From assembly GCA_964392455.1 (NCBI GenBank), contig CAYMPG010000027.1, forward strand, positions 1 through 24,921: a DNA stretch of 24,921 bases, written 5' to 3'. Under the pieces are notes generated by a model. The model worked only from the letters and a program-made list of their open reading frames with translations, did not search any database and was not told where the DNA came from. Below are positions 21,927-24,921 of the stretch, piece by piece (positions within the stretch are counted from its first letter, which is position 1; each line of letters opens with the position of its first letter). Source of the DNA: SFEL01 sp964392455 (GTDB lineage: Bacteria > Bacillota > Clostridia > Christensenellales > CAG-138). Both the position numbers and the translations under genes were made by a program.

Positions 21927-22820
21927 TTGAAGTACTATTTCATAGTTAACCCTGTGGCAGGCTCCGGCCGCTCCGGGGAATGGTTCACTCAGGCAGCGGC
22001 GGAGCTTACCCGCCGGGGGATAGATTATTCCTTTGACTATACCACCGGCAGGGATGACGCCACTGCCCTTGCAAGGGCAGCCATAGAGCGGGGTGAGGAG
22101 GCCGTAGTATCCGTAGGCGGAGACGGCACCGCCCGTGAGGTGGCAGCGGGCCTTGCAGGCACAGGCGTAGCAATGGGCATATTCCCCTTTGGCACCGGCA
22201 ATGACTTTGCCTCGGCACTGGGGCTCAGGGTGGATGCCATAGGGGCCGTGGAGGATCTGCTTTGTGCCCGGCCTACCTCTATTGACGCCGCCATGGCAAA
22301 CGATAAGCTCTTTATCAACGCCGCAGGCACCGGCTTTGACGTGGACGTGATAAGAAACACGGAAAAATTCAAGCGCCGCTTTAACGGTATGCTCCCCTAT
22401 ATGCTGGGCATAATCCAGAGCATACTGCACCTTAAGCAATACCGCTTTACCATCACCGCAAACGGAGAGACCTTCCGGGAGGAGGGCATCCTCATAGATG
22501 CCTGCAATGGCACCCGCCTTGCAGGGGGCATAAAGGCCGCCCCCGTGGCCCTGCAAAATGACGGGCTGCTGGATGTATGCCTGGTTAAAAGGCTGAACAG
22601 GCTCGGGGTGCTTCGGGAGCTGCCAAAGGTGGTAATGGGCAGGCATCTGGATTCTCCCCATGTGCGCTACTTTAAGGCGGCGGAAATACGCCTTGAATCG
22701 GATAAGGATACGGTGCTGGATCTGGATGGCGAGCTGGGCTCCTCCACTCCCGTCACCTTTAAAATACTGCCCGGGGCATTAAGGCTGCTGCTGCCCCACA
22801 AGGAACAGCATCATGCGTAA
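21927..22820 (+). CDS. Diacylglycerol kinase-family lipid kinase, second of a tandem pair
   Basis: A 297-residue paralogue of the preceding protein. Aligned blocks include YFIVNP, DYSFDYT, VSVGGDGT (64-68 for GGDGT), PFGTGND, GFDVDV, the F(R/N)GM-PY-LGII segment, DGLLDVC and LDGELGS. All core motifs are kept, so both copies look active, but the regions between them have diverged, which fits different lipid specificity or regulation. It uses a TTG start (21927), with AAGGA 11 nt upstream, a long spacing that may give weaker translation than its neighbour. Its 3' end overlaps the next start by 8 bp. Tandem duplication is seen directly; the specialisation is inferred. Confidence 0.9.
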   Translation: MKYYFIVNPVAGSGRSGEWFTQAAAELTRRGIDYSFDYTTGRDDATALARAAIERGEEAVVSVGGDGTAREVAAGLAGTGVAMGIFPFGTGNDFASALGLRVDAIGAVEDLLCARPTSIDAAMANDKLFINAAGTGFDVDVIRNTEKFKRRFNGMLPYMLGIIQSILHLKQYRFTITANGETFREEGILIDACNGTRLAGGIKAAPVALQNDGLLDVCLVKRLNRLGVLRELPKVVMGRHLDSPHVRYFKAAEIRLESDKDTVLDLDGELGSSTPVTFKILPGALRLLLPHKEQHHA

Positions 22821-23925
22821 AAGACGCTACAGAGTAAATAACAGAGGAAGGGCCGTCAGCCGCATACTTGTGCTGGTTGGCGCCCTTGTGATACTTATAG
22901 GGCTGATATTCGGCATAGTAAAGCTAATAGGCGCAGCCTTCGGCAAAAACAGGGGCTTAAACGAGCTGCCCTTCAGCGCCGGGGCAAACTATACCTATAC
23001 CGGGGCAGGCTTCCTTTACTTTGATAACGGCAGGCTGTACTATGACGATATTTCTGATGGCTCAAAGGATACCTCCTACAAGGTAAATACCGAGGAGCTT
23101 AAGATAGCCGCCTCCACCGGCATATCCGTGCTGTATCACGATACTGCGCTGCAGATAGTGGGGGCAGGGGATTCCCTGGTGTTTTCCGGCAAGGTGCTGG
23201 GGGTGCGCTGCGGCAATGAGCACGTGGCCGTCCTCAGGGAGGACAGCGCCGGCGGCACCGCCATCGTAATATACGACAAAACCGGCACCCAGGTGGATCA
23301 AATGGATTTTGACGCCACCGACCTTATTGGCTTCGGCTTCTCAAATACCAGCGATGAAACCATGTGGACGCTGGAGGTGGATTATTCCACACCCACCCCG
23401 GTATCCACCCTTACCACCTACAATCTTACCACCCGCCATACCACCGGCGTAATGACGGTGCAGGGGCAGCTTGTGGAGGATGTGCTTTTCACCCCCAGCA
23501 GCCTGTTCCTTTCTGCCACCTCCAGCCTTATAAGGGGAGACCTGGCAGGCACCTCAGAGGCATATCGCATCACCATATACGGCTGGAAGCTGATGGATTA
23601 TTCCATACAGGATTCCGGGCCGGTGCTGCTGTATGGCCAGCGGGGGGTGGAGGCTCAGAGCACCCTCAAGCTGTATACCCTTTCCGAGGGCACGGTGGGC
23701 TCTGCCCAGATAGCCGCCGTGCATCCGCCCACAGGCTATGTGGGGGCCTTCCTCATGAAGGGCAGGCTGTGCGTATATACCCCCACCAAGCTTTATACCT
23801 ACTCTGCCAAGGGGCAGCTAATCTCCACCGAGGATATAGGCATGACCATTACCGGGGCAGAAAAGCTCTCTGACAGCCATGTGCTGCTGCACAAGGGGGA
23901 TACTCTGCTGGTAAGCGTAAAATAG
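22813..23925 (+). CDS. Membrane-anchored beta-propeller-like protein (DUF5711-like)
   Basis: A 370-residue protein with a very basic N-terminus, one membrane helix (about 17-43) and a long all-beta exterior domain with repeating short strands (YLYFDNGRLYYDD-like, VLYHDTALQIVG, AVLREDSAGGTAIVIYDKTG, LYTLSEG, LCVYTPTKLYTYSAKGQ), the pattern of WD40/PQQ-type propellers. From memory it resembles the family called DUF5711, which is often next to CvpA-like genes in Clostridia; this is unverified. It overlaps the lipid kinase by 8 bp and precedes the CvpA gene by 21 bp, so it belongs to the same transcript. No catalytic motif is present. Envelope scaffolding or sensing is a reasonable guess. Confidence 0.82.
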   Translation: MRKRRYRVNNRGRAVSRILVLVGALVILIGLIFGIVKLIGAAFGKNRGLNELPFSAGANYTYTGAGFLYFDNGRLYYDDISDGSKDTSYKVNTEELKIAASTGISVLYHDTALQIVGAGDSLVFSGKVLGVRCGNEHVAVLREDSAGGTAIVIYDKTGTQVDQMDFDATDLIGFGFSNTSDETMWTLEVDYSTPTPVSTLTTYNLTTRHTTGVMTVQGQLVEDVLFTPSSLFLSATSSLIRGDLAGTSEAYRITIYGWKLMDYSIQDSGPVLLYGQRGVEAQSTLKLYTLSEGTVGSAQIAAVHPPTGYVGAFLMKGRLCVYTPTKLYTYSAKGQLISTEDIGMTITGAEKLSDSHVLLHKGDTLLVSVK

Positions 23926-23946
23926 CGGGCAAAAAGGAGGAACGAA

Positions 23947-24648
23947 ATGAATCTGATAGACCTGTTTGCCATAGTAATGATAGCATTGTTTGTGCTGAGC
24001 GGGCTTTATAAGGGGTTTTTATCCACGCTGCTCAGCATAGGGGCGTATCTTATATCCGTAGTATTCGGCTTTATACTCAAAGGGCCCGGCGCAGCCTTTA
24101 TAATGGGGCACAAGCGGCTGTTTAACATGATGCTGTACTATACCGAGGGCAGCGAATTCATAGCAGACCCAGAATTTGTACGCATGGAGATATCCGCCCT
24201 GTCCACCGCCGATATAAACAATATAATCGAATCCGCCAGGCTCCCTTACCCCATGGGCCGGGAGATAGCCAAGAATATCGCCCGGGAGGCCTTTGCAGAT
24301 CAGGGCATAGTGACCCTTGGGGATTATTTCAATCAAACCATCGTATGCGTGTTTATAAACATACTGGTGTTTCTTGTGGCCTTTGCCATAGTGCGGCTGA
24401 TACTGGGCCTTGTGATAAACGGGGCGGATTATGCAGACCCCTTCCCGGTGCTCCGTGCCCATGATGGGCTGCTGGGCAGCGCCCTTGGCCTTGTGCGGGG
24501 CATGCTTGCAATGTTTCTGATATTCATGCTGGTGCCCATGGTGCTTACGGCGCTGGGCCAGTTTGACCTTATCACCAATATGGTGGATGATTCCGCCATG
24601 GCGGGGCTGTTTTACAGGCTGAATTTCCTGCTGTCACTGGTGGCATAG
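23947..24648 (+). CDS. CvpA-family membrane protein
   Basis: A 233-residue membrane protein whose N-terminus (NLIDLFAIVMIALFVLSGLYKGF) and second helix (LSTLLSIGAYLISVVFGFIL) match the CvpA/colicin V production family. Two more helices occur near 129-155 and 180-205; the segment between them (RAHDGLLGSALGLVRG) fits the family's conserved G-x-x-x-G/R loop. The loop between helices 2 and 3 (about 50-125) is larger and more polar than in E. coli CvpA. AAAAAGGAGG at 23932-23941, 5 nt before ATG, is the best ribosome site in the operon. CvpA proteins are implicated in envelope stress and export; the role here is not known. It is the last gene before repeat B4. Confidence 0.88.
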   Translation: MNLIDLFAIVMIALFVLSGLYKGFLSTLLSIGAYLISVVFGFILKGPGAAFIMGHKRLFNMMLYYTEGSEFIADPEFVRMEISALSTADINNIIESARLPYPMGREIAKNIAREAFADQGIVTLGDYFNQTIVCVFINILVFLVAFAIVRLILGLVINGADYADPFPVLRAHDGLLGSALGLVRGMLAMFLIFMLVPMVLTALGQFDLITNMVDDSAMAGLFYRLNFLLSLVA

Positions 24649-24650
24649 CC

Positions 24651-24921
24651 ACTTCGCTCAAATGCCTATGGCATTTGAGCGATTATCCCCTACGTGGGGA
24701 GCCGATTCCCTATGGCGGCTTTGGCCACCTCGTCATCGCGGACTGCACTCTGTTCGCAGCCATATCCTTTGGATATGACTTCTCACACGCTCCGTCGCTC
24801 CTCCTCTTTCGCTCAAAATCTTATAGATTTTGAGCGAGGGTCACGGAAAAGCTGTGGCTTTTCCGTGAGGGCGCACAAGGGCTTTGCCCATGTGCGATTA
24901 AATCCCTTACGGGGGTATTTA
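24651..24921 (+). repeat. Hairpin-train repeat family B, copy B4 (cut by window edge, permuted order)
   Basis: Begins 3 bp after the cvpA stop with a perfect 12-bp stem CGCTCAAATGCC/GGCATTTGAGCG (24655-24681), then part of the CCGATTCCC module, the 80-nt block also present in B3, the CGCTCAAAATC stem (24810-24836), the invariant TCACGGAAAAGC stem, a CGCACAAGGGC hairpin and AAATCCCTTACGGGGG. The module order differs from B1 and B2. The first stem may serve as the cvpA transcript end. Confidence 0.85.

Overview
The window looks like chromosome from a Gram-positive anaerobe of the Clostridia, plausibly a gut Oscillospirales/Ruminococcaceae-type organism. This is inferred from gene content and style, because no database search was possible. 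The clues are strong AGGAGG-type ribosome sites, an oxygen-sensitive class III ribonucleotide reductase, a MarR-controlled heterodimeric ABC exporter, a MacAB/YknXYZ-like system without an outer-membrane partner, a CvpA-family operon, moderately high G+C, and an unusual preference for the ATA isoleucine codon. No plasmid, phage or IS transposase gene is visible. A perfect parS-type palindrome (7169-7184) indicates chromosomal ParB binding.

Layout. 1-1481: 3' part of nrdD, fused to a glutaredoxin-like domain. 1482-2230: repeats and a terminator. 2240-6395: consensus promoter, a MarR regulator and two ABC half-transporters in an overlapping operon. 6396-7190: dense repeats ending in parS. 7215-10878: membrane-fusion protein, ABC ATPase and FtsX/MacB permease operon. 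10891-10927: bidirectional terminator shared with a minus-strand operon (12454-10928) of a small membrane protein and a DusB-like tRNA-dihydrouridine synthase. 12561-13446: MerR/BmrR-type regulator behind a 19-bp-spacer promoter. 13534-15460: tyrS and a YigZ/IMPACT gene. 15607-17226: secreted, membrane-anchored Ig-like protein with a terminator. 17289-18412: repeats. 18413-20734: GH13 alpha-glucan hydrolase and a zinc-ribbon membrane protein. 21032-24648: two tandem diacylglycerol-kinase-family lipid kinases, a membrane-anchored propeller-like protein and a CvpA-family protein. 24651-24921: another repeat array, cut by the window edge.

The coding part is mostly housekeeping plus two export systems. 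The unusual part is the intergenic DNA. About a tenth of the window is made of mosaic elements that are trains of short hairpins. Copies can be aligned module by module. Several stems differ in both arms between copies while still pairing, which indicates conserved structure rather than conserved sequence. Modules are deleted, permuted, fused or inverted between copies. Four families are described: A (terminator-bearing, 3 copies), B (hairpin train, 4 copies), C (variable-hairpin element, 3 copies) and D (inverted-repeat-headed element, 2 copies). These, the parS site, the NrdD-redoxin fusion and the MerR promoter are the points most worth a second look.
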